DNA of 64,000 nt, from assembly GCA_021464415.1 (NCBI GenBank), contig CM038468.1, positions 5,518,001 through 5,582,000 of the forward strand, read 5' to 3'. Both the position numbers and the translations under genes were made by a program. The notes beneath the pieces were generated by a model. The model did no database searches. It was not told the origin of the DNA and saw nothing but the letters and a program-made list of their open reading frames with translations. Each line of letters opens with the position of its first letter. The stretch's first letter is position 1. Below, in pieces: positions 9,803 to 22,701 of this stretch. Source of the DNA: Lonicera japonica. Taxonomy: Eukaryota; Streptophyta; Magnoliopsida; Dipsacales; Caprifoliaceae.

Positions 9803-11370
9803 TGATAAGCACCCAAAACTGTTATTTTTAATTCCCCAAATGCTGAAATTTAAGTGTCAAAAATTGCATTATATTATCTAATGTTGACATTTAGTTGTTT
9901 TGAAGGTTCTTGTCAATTGATGTAATTAAATGCTTAACTTTGTTGAATATGTGAGACAGGACACTTAAAATTGCTTGGATAGTTTTTAAAGCATAACTTT
10001 TTGCTCGGAACTCCGAATCATGCGTTTCTCAAGCCTAAAATCAAGAGAATTTCGAGAGTTACAACTTTGCAGTTCAACACTTTTCCAAATTCGGCCATCT
10101 TCATATCTGAAATTGCATTACAACATTCCGGCAGCAAAAGAAAAAAAGAGAGAAAAATATCCCAAAAGTGTGTGTGCCCACTCTCATATTTTTTAATCTC
10201 TCAACCCATAACCCAACACTCCACTACCTAGACAATGTCCACATTATTCTCTTACACACCCCACTCTCTAGACAAAGTCTCATTATTCTCTTACACCCCC
10301 TCACCCCATTGTCTACTTTCATCATTAATATTCTCTCCCATTTTCTCACATATATTGATTGATATTTGGCCAAGGGAGGAGAATCACACGAGAGTTTGAA
10401 GAAAGGAGGAGAGCTTGGAGCAAGAGAGCTTGTTGTAGAGAGAGAAAATATTTGAGTGCTACATATTTTTCTTCTTCTTGTATTATTGTTTCATTTTGTT
10501 GAAGAAGACAATATTGTAGAGTGTTGAGAGAAATTCTTTTACTCACATATTTGGAGATATTTAAGGAGCTATTTTATTATTTGTTTTGTTCTTCTATCTT
10601 TATGGAAGGCTAATCTCCCTTTCAAGGGAAGAGATGAAACCTCATTTTTATTTGTGACTTAGAATTTTATAATATTGCATAAATATACTTATTTGTGATT
10701 TTTCTTAAATAAGATTTTTGGATTACTCTACACACCATAGGTGATCCCATTTTGGTTTTTATACTTGACTTAAGAGATGAGCTACATACCATAGGATTTT
10801 CTTAATTTCATTTTATTTTCCAAATTTATCTTCTAGTTCTTGAGTGTTAATGTGAGTGAGTGACAACCTTATATTATTATTATTTCTAAAAGAAGAAAAT
10901 ATAGATCTTGAAAGGAAAAATCTCTTATAAACAAATAAATTGTCAAATACTATTTGGTTAGCTTTTGGGTTCACTCTACATACCATAGGTGATTCCATTT
11001 AATCAAACTAGTATAGAATTTATTTTGGGTATATATGTGCAATAATATATTATTCTAGATCCATTGATAATTTGGTGGTAGATTCTTAACTCTTGAAATC
11101 CCTACACTTTATTTCTCCAAAACAACTTTCTCTACTTTCATTACATTTTATTAGTATTAAAATTATTCCTAAGAAAAGTAAGCATTTCTAAAAGAAAAAA
11201 AATGGTTTTTATTCTAAATCTATTATTTTATCAATTTTGTTTTCATTGATTCATAAACAACTCCCGTGGATTTGACCCCTTACTACTACTATCTACGTTA
11301 CTAATATATTTTGTAGGTACATAAGGGTTTTGATCAAGCTATTTTTAGCGAAGAAGATAGCTTCCTATCA
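9803..11370 (+). repeat. 5' LTR of the Athila-like element
   Basis: 1,568 bp, TG...CA ends, nearly identical to 20100-21672. It contains a repeated internal phrase, 'ctacataccatagg' or a near variant, at about 10731, 10789 and 10977. Confidence 0.95.
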
Positions 11371-11372
11371 AA

Positions 11373-11390
11373 TGGCGCCGTTGCCAGGGA
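11373..11390 (+). other. primer-binding site, tRNA-Asp type
   Basis: TGGCGCCGTTGCCAGGGA lies two bases after the 5' LTR. It matches the tRNA-Asp-complementary PBS used by Athila-type elements, with an A in the last part of the motif. Confidence 0.85.
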
Positions 11391-12444
11391 GTTGACGCCA
11401 ATGAAAATGACATGAAGACTTTTTGAGATTTGTTGGATTTAGTTGTAATTATTCGATTTGGTTGTAAATTTTTTTTTTTTTTTGGAAATTTTGGACTGTT
11501 TAAAAACTGTAATATTTATTTATATGGTGATCTGGGACTGCCCAGATTAAGTGTTAAAAAAACAAAAAAAAAATTGCAAAAGGGAAACTGGACAAAATAG
11601 AGATTGCATATTTGGAAAGGAAAAAAAAGAGAGAACACTTGAAGACTCTCTATTTTGGGTTAGTAGGACTCTCGGGGACGACTGAAATTTAGGAGAAATT
11701 TTCTCCTGATCGACTCAACTGAATCATCACCCTGCTTGCAGGAGGTACATTTTTTATCACTCGCGAATCTCTTGTCAGCGAGTCAATTCCTATGTGCTCT
11801 AATTGCTATGTGTTTATTTTTTTTAGCACATTTATTTTGAATGGTGAATGATGAATAATTGAACCTAAAGCCTAACCCGGCTATTGAAACAAGTTGGGAT
11901 TTCATCACCTACTTAATCGCTTATCCATTTGCTTGTGATCCTAAGCCGTCATTAATTAAAATCAACTCACTAGCAAGCCAAATAGGATTCGGTGTTCATA
12001 GGACCTCTAAAGAAAAGAAGCGATCAGTAGCCACTCTAGTGAGCTCTTCCAAGCCTATGGTAGATTGACTAGTTGGTATTTAAGTGGTGCCTTTGTGACC
12101 CTCCAACGTATTAGTCCTTCGGCCCTGATTTGGGAGAATTTAATTGGTAAGCTTCTCGGACAATTTTTATTGTTCGTTTCGATCAAATCTGGACAAGAGT
12201 AGGAGCACAAAATTTTCAATCAGGTGGTGTCAAAGAGCTCGCGCTTTCCCACCCGCGAATAATTAAAATTGACTACCCTTTCATTAAATTGAAGATAAGA
12301 ATTGGTTATATGCTATCTAGGAATTCTTTCCTTTATTAGTGTACGTCAACCAATTAGGATTGTAGTCATTTTGTGTCCTATTTTCTTGAACCACCCATCT
12401 ATTCTTTTTGGAAAGTCAAAAGTTCACAATATTTATCTCATGGG

Positions 12445-13842
12445 ATGCGAAAGTCCAAAAGGCTACTAAACCGATCACGTAGCAATTCAACTCTTGATTC
12501 ACGAGATACGGATCTCTGTGATCTTATAGTTGACCTCGCCCCATTTTCCATAGTCTCGAGTCCAAGTTCACCCACATCTCCCATCATTCAAATTCTCCAT
12601 CCAAAAATGGCGGAAGAACGTCTATTGAAGGACTACTTTGCTCCTATCACTGCAAATCCTCCATCTTGTATTGTCCTCCCAGCTACTACAGCTACTCATT
12701 TTGAAATTCGTCCGGCGACGATTTCAATGTTACCCAGTTTTCATGGCTTAGATCGAGAAAGTCCATACCCTCACTTGGGAAAATTTCTCAATGTCTGTGC
12801 AACCTTTAAGAACCAAAATCTAAATGATGAGAATGTTCGGTTAAGGTTGTTCCCTTTCTCCCTTCATGACAAAGCTTCTTTGTGGCTTAATTCTTTGCCA
12901 CAAGATTCAATTCGCTCATGGGATCAATTAGCCAAAAAGTTCATGTCTAAATTCTACCCAATGAATCGAACAAATGAAATGCGTCAATCCATCCAAGATT
13001 TTCGTCAGAAAGACAATGAACAATTTTATGAACCATGGGATAGATTTCAAGATTTCATTATCAAATGCCCTCATCACGGCATTGATAAAAGTCGTCTAGT
13101 CCAATGTTTTTATAATGGTCTCAGTCCCACTTCTCGTAACATGATAGAGTCCATGCATAAAGGAAAGTTCATGCACCTCACTTCCACTGAAGCCTACACA
13201 TTTTTAACTGAATTAGGAGAAGATTCACAACAGTGGGATGCTTCTAATGAATTTTCTAGGTCTGACCCAAGTCTTAGAACTGGTGCTAGGTATGAAATCA
13301 AGAGTGACCCAGAGTTAAAGAACTTGATGCAAGGTTTCAACCAAGGTTTAACAGCTTTGACCAAAACAGTTGAGGCTTTAGCTTGTTCAATGGAAAAGCA
13401 AACTGTTGAGCCTACTCCAGTCATGAGTAGCCATAGTGAGCCCAACACATTTCCATGCACTGTCTGTTCTAGTGTACAACATACCGCTCACTCATGCCCA
13501 ACCTTCTTTCCTGAACCAGAGCCAATTATGGAACAAGCCTTTGAGTTCAACAACTTTAGGAAACTCAATCCGACTAGTTTCAGCCAGACATACAATTCTG
13601 AGTAGAGGAACCATCCTAACTTCTCCTGGAAGCAAGATCAATCTTCGAATCCGCAACACTCACAACCTCAAGTTAGGGGTCCTCCAGGTTTCTAAGCCTA
13701 AGCTAGGTAGAACCCAAACCAGTTTCCAAATGATCGCCATCGTTTTTCACATCAAAATGGAAACCATTCGGGAAATCAACAGATTGTCCATTCATCTAGT
13801 CATTCTTATGGCTCTGCGCCTCAGTTAAGTGCTAGTAGAGAG
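12445..13842 (+). pseudogene. Athila-like gag region, interrupted
   Basis: The frame is open from about 12373. The first in-frame ATG is 12445 and is taken as the start. The central Retrotrans_gag domain (about 12720-13230) has the typical LRLFPFSL and RSWDQLAKKF signatures. A C-X2-C-X4-H-X4-C zinc knuckle lies at 13456-13497. The frame is stopped by TAG at 13603, then TAA at 13693, TAA at 13699 and TAG at 13708, yet continues in the same phase into the protease. The coat protein would package the element RNA. It is not functional as it stands. Each stop is one transition away from a common sense codon. Confidence 0.9.
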
Positions 13843-16800
13843 TTGGTTTCTCAACTTCCATATGCTACCCCTCAACAGCAATCAAAATCAGCTCTCGAAT
13901 ACCTTATGTTGCAGATTCTCACACAGCAACAACAAACTCTTAATGCCCATACACAAAGCACCTCTCAAGCAATACAACAAATGCAACAACAGTTGAGTCA
14001 ATTGACTGCTGAGAGAGACAAGGGTAAATTCCATAGTCAACCAATTGATAATCCAAAAGGTAATAGCAAAAAGCCTGTGTATGAGGTTGGTTCCTTTTCT
14101 GGTCAAGATCAATTTCAAGGTGAGTTGAAGTCTGTCACCACTTTAAGATCAGGACGGCAAATTGACAATCATGTTGAAATGCTTAATGATTCCATTGAGA
14201 ATGATACATCTGTCATTCCCAAATTTCCTCCTAGTGAACCAGAAGTTGTGGTTCAAGATACAAATATGTCGAAGGAGGATGTATCACTCAAGAAAAAAGA
14301 AATGACTCAACCTAAGGAAACAATTTATGTGCCTCGGGCACCCTTTCCTGATAGGTTATCATTGACCACCAAAGCAAAGCACTTTGATGAGATTAAGGAA
14401 GTGTTCCAAAATGTTCATATCAACATTCCATTCCTTACTGCCATCAAGAAAATCCCTTCGTATGCTAAGTTCTTGAAAGACTTGTGTACTGTCAAGTGGA
14501 GGACAAATGTCCCACATGATGCTTTCATAGCCGAACAGGCTACAACTGTCATTCAGCAAAAGACTGTTGTCAAATACAAAGATCCTGGTCGTCCTACGAT
14601 CTCATGCAAGTTAGGTAACAAGTATTCAACTCACGCGTTACTTGATTTAGGAGCCAGTGTCAATTTGTTACCATATTCTCTCTACCAAGAGTTGGGCTTG
14701 CAAGATATGAAGCCCACTCGAGTCACTCTGCAATTAGCAGATCGTTCTGTCAAAGTCCCCCGAGGAATTGTCGAGGATGTTTTGGTTAAGGTGTCTAACT
14801 TTTATTACCCAGTTGATTTCATAGTTTTAGACACCCATCCCTCTGATGGAAACTCCATCCCGATCATTTTGGGACGTCATTTTCTTGCCACTGCAAATGC
14901 GCTCATTAACTATAGGAATGGGTCTATGACTCTTACCTTTGGTAATTTGACAGTGGAAGTCAACATTTTTCAACTCATGAAACAACCATCTGATGTTGAA
15001 ATGGTAGAAGAAGTGTGTGTTATCGATAGTCTTGTTCAAAAAATGGTGGACCATTCTTATCCTAATGACCCTATCCAATAATGTCTGAATTTTCTTGAAT
15101 CAGATTTTGATTTAGATGATGCCATGGATAGTGTCAATTCTTTGTTAGACTCCGCCACTTTGATAGACATTGATAAATGGATCATTGAGAATGAAACTTG
15201 GACAGATTGCTTTGAATCTCTTTATCTCGAACCAATTCTTGGTATAGATACTGGCCCTAATAGTGTGGCTAAGTCTGATTGCGAGTTGATGCTTGCAACT
15301 ATACCTAAAACTGAGTTCACCAATGTTCAGGATTCACAAAAAAGTTTGGACCTAAAGCCATTGCCTTCTGAGTTGAAATATGTCCGTTTAGGTTCAAATC
15401 AAACTCATCCGGTCATCATTGCTTCCGACTTGACTTCCGAGCAAGAAGTAAATCTAGTCGATGTTCTAAGAAAGCACAAATCTGCCTTGGGTTGCAACAT
15501 CTCTGACCTTAAAGGTATCAGTCCGACTATTTGTAGTCATCGCATCCATTTGGAAGATGGTGCAAAAACTTCTCGTGAGCCACAACGTCGATTGAACCCA
15601 GTCATGAAAGAGGTTGTTCGAACAGAAGTCCTTAAGTTGCTTGATGTAGGAATCATATACCCTATCTCTGACAGTAAATGGGTCAGCCCCATTCATGTTG
15701 TTCCAAAGAAATCTGGTGTCACTGTTGTAAAAAATAATGATAATGAGCTAGTCCCAACCAGAATCTCGACTGGATGGCGTGTCTGTATTGATTACCGAAA
15801 GCTAAATAGTGTCACAAGGAAAGATCATTTTCCTATTCCTTTCATAGACCAAATGCTTGAGCGACTTGCAGGACATTCTTTTTATTGTTTCCTAGATGGA
15901 TATTCTGGGTACAATCAAATTCCCATCGACCCTCAAGACCAAGAAAAAACTACTTTCACATGTCCATTTGGCACATTTGCCTATTCACGCATGCCATTCG
16001 GCTTGTGCAACGCACATGCGACTTTTCAAAGGTGTATGATGAGCATTTTCAGTGACATGGTAGAATGATTCTCAGAGGTCTTTATGGATGATTTCTCCGT
16101 GTATGGCTCATCCTTTGATCAATGCCTATCTCATCTGACCATGGTGTTAGAACGATGCCAAGAAAAGAATTTAGTTCTTAATTGGGAAAAATGCCATTTT
16201 ATGGTAAAAAAAGGTATTGAGGTCGATAAAGCAAAGGTTGATTTAATCTCCTCTTTACCAGCTCCTAGGTCAATTAAGGACATCTGTTCCTTTTTAGGGC
16301 ATGCCGGTTTCTATCAGCGATTTATCAAGGATTTTTCTAAAATAGCCCGACCTTTGACTAACCTTCTTTCGAAAGAAGTGCCTTTTGTCTTCAATGAAGC
16401 TTGTGTCACTGCTTTTAAGCGTCTTAAATCTGAGTTAATCTCAACTCCGATTATTCGACCTCCTGATTGGGATCTCCCGTTTGAAATCATGTGCGATGCA
16501 TCTGATTATGCCATTGGGGCTGTTTTGGGGCAGAGAGTTAATAAATGTTCTCATGTGATTCATTATGCTAGCAAAACTCTCAACCCAGCCCAACTCAACT
16601 ACACAACGACGGAGAAAGAATTGTTGGCGGTCGTCTTTGCCGTCGACAAATTTCGTGCATACCTTCTTGGATCTCCAGTCACTGTGTACTCTGATCATTC
16701 GACATTAAGGTACCTTATAAGCAAAAAAGATGCCAAATCTCGCCTCATCCGTTAGATCCTCTTGCTCCAAGAATTTAACTTGGCAATCAAAGATAAAAAG

Positions 16801-18213
16801 GGTACTGAGAATGTGGTCGCGGACCACCTGTCTAGACTCACTGCTATGTCTGAAAATGACCATTTGCCTATATCCGAGTCATTCCCTGATGAGCAACTTT
16901 TTGCTATTTCTCAGTCACCATGGTTTGCTGATATTGTCAACTTTCTTGTCACAAACCAAATTTCCATTCATTGGACAAAGCAAGACAAGTCCAAATTCAT
17001 GTCCATGGTCAAATATTACTCATGGGATGATCCTTTTCTCTTCAAGTATTGTCCTGATCAAATCATTCGTAGATGTGTCCCCGAATTTGAGCAAAATAAG
17101 ATCCTTTCATTTTGCCATAACCATGCATGTGGTGGCCATTTTAGCTCGAAGAAAACCGCTGCAAAAGTTTTGCAAAGCGGGTTTTACTGGCCCACCCTTT
17201 TTCGCAACGCTTATGAATTTTGTAAAGCCTGTCCAAATTGTCAACAATTAGGACGACTATCGCGAAGGCATATGATGCCTCTCACTCCCATCTTGATCGT
17301 AGAGATCTTCGATGTTTGGGGTATCGACTTTATGAGGCCATTTCCCCCATCTCATGGTTTTAAATATATCCTTATGGCAGTCGATTATGTCTCCAAGTGG
17401 ATAGAAGCAATACCCTGTTACACAAATGATCATCGAGTTGTTGTGAAATTCTTGAAAGAATATGTCTTTGCTTGGTTTGGTACTCCAAGAGCCATCATCA
17501 GTGATAACGGTACACATTTTTGTAATCGTATCTTTGAGAATCTCGTTAAGAAGTATGGCATAACCCATAAACTTGATTTGGCGTACCATCCACAAACCAG
17601 TGGTCAGGTAGAAGTTTCAAATCGTCAGATTAAGCAAATTCTTGAAAAGACTGTTAATCCAAGTAGGAAAGATTGGTCTTTGCGACTCGCAGATGCTCTT
17701 TGGGCATACCGCACCGCCTTCAAGACTCCTATAGGCATGTCCCCGTATCGCTTAATCTTTCGTAAGCCCTGTCACCTTTCAGTCGAACTTGAGCACAATG
17801 CATACTGGGCTATCAAGACCCTTAACTTTGATCTTGATAAAGCTGGTGAGCAAAGAAAGTTGCAACTCAATGAACTTGAGGAATTACGAAATGATGCTTA
17901 TGATCTGTCTAAGAAATACAAGGACAAAATGAAATGGATTCATGATCATAGCATATTACGGAAAGAGTTTCATCCTGGACAGAAAGTATTGTTGTATAAT
18001 TCTCGCCTGCACCTTTTCCCTGGTAAATTGAAAACCAGGTGGGAAGGACCTTTCACTGTCCAATCTGTAACCCCTTATGGTGCCATCACTGTTGAAAATT
18101 CGAAAGATGGTACTACTTTTCAGGTCAATGGTCAAAGATTGAAACCATTCTTCGAGCTTAATTCATCTCTAGTAGAGCAAATTGACCTTGTTAATCCCAT
18201 GTACACTGAGTAA
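13843..18213 (+). pseudogene. Athila-like pol: protease, RT, RNase H, integrase
   Basis: Same reading phase as gag throughout, with premature stops at 15079 (TAA), 16066 (TGA) and 16753 (TAG) and a final TAA at 18211. Domains: retropepsin-like protease with DLGAS (Asp codon 14644); RT from about 15560 with IDYRKLN and the FMDD catalytic box at 16081; RNase H with CDAS, TEKE and SDHS (about 16490-16720); integrase with an HHCC finger (about 17116-17245), the D,D,E core (GIDF, SDNG, GQVE) and a C-terminal WEGPF/GAI module (about 18035-18100). There is no chromodomain. After HFMVKKGIEV the RT appears to lack about 13 residues usually present between the thumb motifs, an in-frame deletion. The polyprotein would be non-functional. 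Confidence 0.92.
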
Positions 18214-20099
18214 ACATCATACTAAGGGGTTGTTGTTATCTTTCCGCCCTCTCTGTACTCTTAGTCCAGCTCTATTATTTTTGAGGGTGTGTCCGCTTTG
18301 TCTGGCTGAAGACATTAAACTTAGCGCTTCTGGGAGGCAACCCATTGAGTGTGTTTCTGAGTACCAGTCTTATCCTGTTTGGGGGTGGTTTTTACTAATC
18401 CACCCATGAGTTATATATGATAGACTTGTGCAATTGTTTCCGTGTCTTTTGCTTATCCAGATTCTGATGGATACTTTTCACGGTTCAACTTTCGAATCAG
18501 GTAATTACGGTAATTTTTCCAACCTTATGCTTACATTTATATATTTCATCTTTAGCATCGAGGACGATGTTCTCTTTGTTTGGGGGTGGGGTTTTACCAA
18601 ATTAGTTCCCTTTTCGAAAACTGATTCAGAAGCAACACATTTTCATTTATAAAAAAAAGAGAAGATTTTTCTTTCTTTATTTTAAAAGTTTTTGACGATT
18701 CAGTATCTTATCCATGATGAGATTGAATGACAATGGTCCACTTTTTAGAAGTCAAGGAATCATAATGTCTAATGTTAGTCTTATAAGCTTTAACGATACC
18801 TTTATAGGCATATAAGCACTATCAATTCTTAGAGTTCACACGTCTTTGCACAACAGTTATATCTGTAGTATGTGATTCTCTAATGAGCTAAAAAGAATAC
18901 TTGTGGAGACTTAAACCCGTGAGTTTAGAGCCTTTCACATTGTAGAGAGTTATACGCAAACTCTGAGTCACAAGATGACTTAACTTCATTTGGATATCGT
19001 CATTAATATCGTTGCATGATCTCATTATTTTTTCATATTTGGCTGACCACTGAGAATGAAATCCTTTTTGAGTTGTGAAACTTTTACCTAGTCAAAACAA
19101 AAATTGCCGCATTAAACCTTAAAGATGACATTAGGCCATCATTGCCAAAATAATCCTACCATTTATTTCATGACCAATTCTTGTGTTTGAGAAAAGTATG
19201 GTTGATTTGACAAAAGAAATTATTGTTTTCACCGTGCAATCATTTCAAATCGCATAAAAAAAAGAAAAAAAAAAGAGAGAGAGAAAAAAAAATGCGATCA
19301 ACAATAGAGCGTGAAAACAAGTGATATTAGAAAAGTCCAAACTCCTTAAAAAAAATCTTCAACCTTCTTATACACACATCAACACTCCATTTTCCCTCAT
19401 CCCACCCCATATAAAAGACCTAGTTGATCTTTGGTGCGGTAGTGTTTGTTAAGGTAATATGTTTAAACAACTTGACATTCTCACATGGTGGCTGGCATTC
19501 CTTTCATGAGATCAAATTCTTTCCAATATCCGTCTTTCTTATTTATGCATGTGAGTTATTTGCTTTGTGTGCATCTGCTCTTATCACTCACATGCAAAGA
19601 TAGAAACAATTAGCCACATCTCGGAGTGATTCAATTTTGAGAGAATATATCTAGTGAGATTTGAAGTCAAAGCGTAAATTCTATAAGGCAATATAGGGAA
19701 TCACATCAAAATTATTTAAATGCCGATTGCAAACACTGAATCTTAAGAATGATTGTGCCATTTTGGTATTGTATAGCATAAGCTTCTATTAACTTATATA
19801 TATGGATGATTCATTGTCTTCTCTACAGCTGGATACTTAATATTTCCCTGAGGCAAAATAAGAGAAAGTATCGCCGAAAATATTTTTTTTGTAAATACGT
19901 TTTGGAAGTTTATGGGTGTCTTCACTGCAAACCCTTACGAGACTTCACTCATCCTCTTTTGGTGACTTAGAGGTTTAAAAGGCTTGCTGCACATGCTAAG
20001 TGCAATCGAGAATCACCAAGGAAAGTGGTTCGTTTTGGCTCCTTATCTATTACCTCTCTTTTTGCTTGTGGACTAGCAAAATGCTGTTTGGGGGTGGTG
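18214..20099 (+). other. long 3' non-coding region of the Athila-like element
   Basis: About 1.9 kb between the pol stop and the 3' LTR, where Athila elements may carry an env-like ORF. Only short unrelated frames are open here (for example 18428-18652). It contains two additional purine-tract look-alikes, 'gtttgggggtgg' at about 18378 and 18578, and a purine-rich GA stretch near 19257-19292. Confidence 0.75.
20087..20099 (+). other. polypurine tract of the Athila-like element
   Basis: TTTGGGGGTGGTG directly before the TGATAAGC start of the 3' LTR. It would prime plus-strand synthesis. Confidence 0.85.
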
Positions 20100-21672
20100 T
20101 GATAAGCACCTAAAACTGTTATTTTTAATTCTCCAAATGCCGAAATTTAAGTGCCAAAAATTGCATTATATTATCTAATGTTGACATTTAGTTGTTTTGC
20201 AGGTTCTTGTCTCAATTGATGTAATTAAATGCTTAACTTTGTTGAATATGTGAGACAGGACACTTAAAGTTGCTTGGATAGTTTTTAAAGCATAACATTT
20301 TGCTCGGAACTCCGAATTATGCGTTTCTTGAACCTAAAATCAAGAGAATTTCGAGAGTTACAACTTTGCAGTTCAACACGTTTTCAAATTCGGCCATCTT
20401 CATATCTGAAATTTCATTACAACATTCCATCAGCAAAAGAAAAAAAGAGAGAAAAATATCCCAAAAGTGTGTGTGCCCACTCTCATATTTTTTAATCTCT
20501 CAACCCATAACCCAACACTCCACTACCTAGACAATGTCCACATTATTCTCTTACACACCCCACTCTCTAGACAAAGTCTCATTATTCTCTTACACCCCCT
20601 CACCCCATTGTCTACTTTCATCATTAATATTCTCTCCCATTTTCTCACATATATTGATTGATATTTGGCCAAGGGAGGAGAATCACACGAGAGTTTGAAG
20701 AAAGGAGGAGAGCTTGGAGCAAGAGAGCTTGTTGTAGAGAGAGAAAATATTTGAGTGCTACATATTTTTCTTCTTCTTGTATTATTGTTTCATTTTGTTG
20801 AAGAAGACAATATTGTAGAGTGTTGAGAGAAATTCTTTTACTCACATATTTGGAGATATTTAAGGAGCTATTTTATTATTTGTTTTGTTCTTCTATCTTT
20901 ATGGAAGGCTAATCTCCCTTTCAAGGGGAGAGATGAAGCCTCATTTTTATTTGTGATTTAGAATTTTATAATATTGCATAAATATACTCATTTGTGATTT
21001 TTCTTAAATAAGATCTTTGGATTACTCTACACACCATAGGTGATCCCATTTTGGTTTTTATACTTGACTTAAGAGATGAGCTACATACCATAGGATTTTC
21101 TTAATTTCATTTTATTTTCCAAATTTATCTTCTAGTTCTTGAGTGTTAATGTGAGTGAGTGACAACCTTATATTATTATTATTTCTAAAAGAAGAAAATA
21201 TAGATATTGAAAGGAAAAATTTCTTATAAACAAATAAATTGTCAAATACTATTTGGTTAGCTTTTGGGTTCACTCTACATATACCATAGGTGATTCCATT
21301 TAATCAAACTAGTATAGAATTTATTTTGGGTATATATGTGCAATAATATATTATTCTAGATCCATTGATAATTTGGTGGTGGATTCTTAACTCTTGAAAT
21401 CCCTACACTTTATTTCTCCAAAACAACTTTCTCTACTTTCAATACATTTTATTAGTATTAAAATTATTCCTAAGAAAAGTAAGCATTTCTAAAAGAAAAA
21501 AAATGGTTTTTATTCTAAATCTATTATTTTCTCAATTTTGTTTTCATTGATTCATAAACAACTCCCGTGGATTTGACCCCTTACTACTACTATCTACGTT
21601 ACTAATATATTTTGTAGGTACATAAGGGTTTTTGATCAAGCTATTTTTAGTGACGAAGATAGCTTCCTATCA
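20100..21672 (+). repeat. 3' LTR of the Athila-like element
   Basis: 1,573 bp, near-identical partner of 9803-11370. It differs by scattered substitutions, a CT and a TA dinucleotide indel, and a one-base T run difference. Confidence 0.95.
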
Positions 21673-22520
21673 TTCGGTGTCATATTATTATATATAATAG
21701 GCCATTCAATTTGCATGCACAAACTAGAAGTTTCACTTTTAATGACTACAAGATGCATAAAGTTTGTACTTCTAACCACTATAAGATGATTTAGATGCAT
21801 ATTTACTTTGATAATTGTTTCATTCTTGTTTATATTTGAATAGCTGAAAATTGTATGTATAGAATTATATAAGAGATTGGAAGAAAGTAAACATTTGATT
21901 TAAGTAAGATGATGGTGATAAAAACAAAATAATTAAAATTAAATTTGAAGAAACGTCATTTGAAAAAATGATAATCTTACTATATTTGATTAAATAAAAA
22001 CTTGTAAATTTTAAAATTTTCACAAATATACAAAGCATGCAAATTCTTAACAGAACCTTCTCAATTCTTTGGCATGCAGACAACAAGGACAACGGATAAC
22101 CTTCTCAATCTCTAGGAATAAAAAGGGGAAAAGATAACGTTCAAGAACATGTAACTTACTAATGTGTACCAATTTTTCTTTTATGTTGCGAAAAACTATT
22201 AAAAATACATTTTCAATAAAATTGCTCAATTGATTGTCCATTAAAACATTTATTAAAAAAAACATATATATCTCTGCGCGCATCACTTGGTTCATACTTT
22301 TTAATCACATAAATTTAATAAAAAAACTAATTTACAAAATAAAAGTTAAAATATTAAAAGCTCTTATAAGAAATAAAAGCATCCGTACCAAAAAAATGAT
22401 GTTGCATGTCGGGCCAAGTTACTTTCACAATTCATATTTTTTTCCACCCACATCATCACTATGGTTATTATTGATGGTGGCACCGGTGAACAATGTTATT
22501 TTTAGTACTTTATCTCATCA
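21673..22520. repeat. dispersed repeat R1, copy b, right part
   Basis: It continues R1 from the duplicated TTCGG: 'ggtgtcatattattatata', 'aatttgcatgcacaaa', 'agattggaagaaa', and ends in the 'ggttattattgatggtggc' block as in copy a. Confidence 0.8.
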
Positions 22521-22701
22521 CATGTGATAATGATATGTATTTTAATTAGGGTATCCTTATTACCAAATCAATTATCATTTTGTCAGGGCATAATATATAT
22601 TATTTTGAAAACTTTTACTATAAGCCGCACTCTTATGGTGTATGTTGCTCTAGTAATAACAATAATTATTTTGCCAGTAATGTCCCCTATTTTTATGTAA
22701 T

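Larger units (their letters stand above)
9803..21672 (+). mobile_element. Athila-like Ty3/gypsy LTR retrotransposon, complete but decayed
   Basis: 11,870 bp. The two LTRs (9803-11370 and 20100-21672) start TGATAAGCACC and end CTTCCTATCA. They are flanked by the perfect 5-bp target duplication TTCGG (9798-9802 and 21673-21677). A tRNA-Asp-type primer-binding site follows the 5' LTR and a purine tract precedes the 3' LTR. The domain order gag, protease, RT, RNase H, integrase, the lack of a chromodomain, the PBS type, the DLGAS protease motif and the long non-coding 3' region (18214-20099) point to the Athila branch. I see no env-like ORF. By eye the LTRs differ at about 28 substitutions plus three small indels over 1.57 kb (about 1.8%), so the insertion is fairly recent. 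Confidence 0.95.

Noticed and set aside
18428..18652. Env-like ORF of the Athila element
   Set aside because: Short, with no signal peptide followed by an ectodomain or transmembrane pattern, and it overlaps a purine-tract look-alike.
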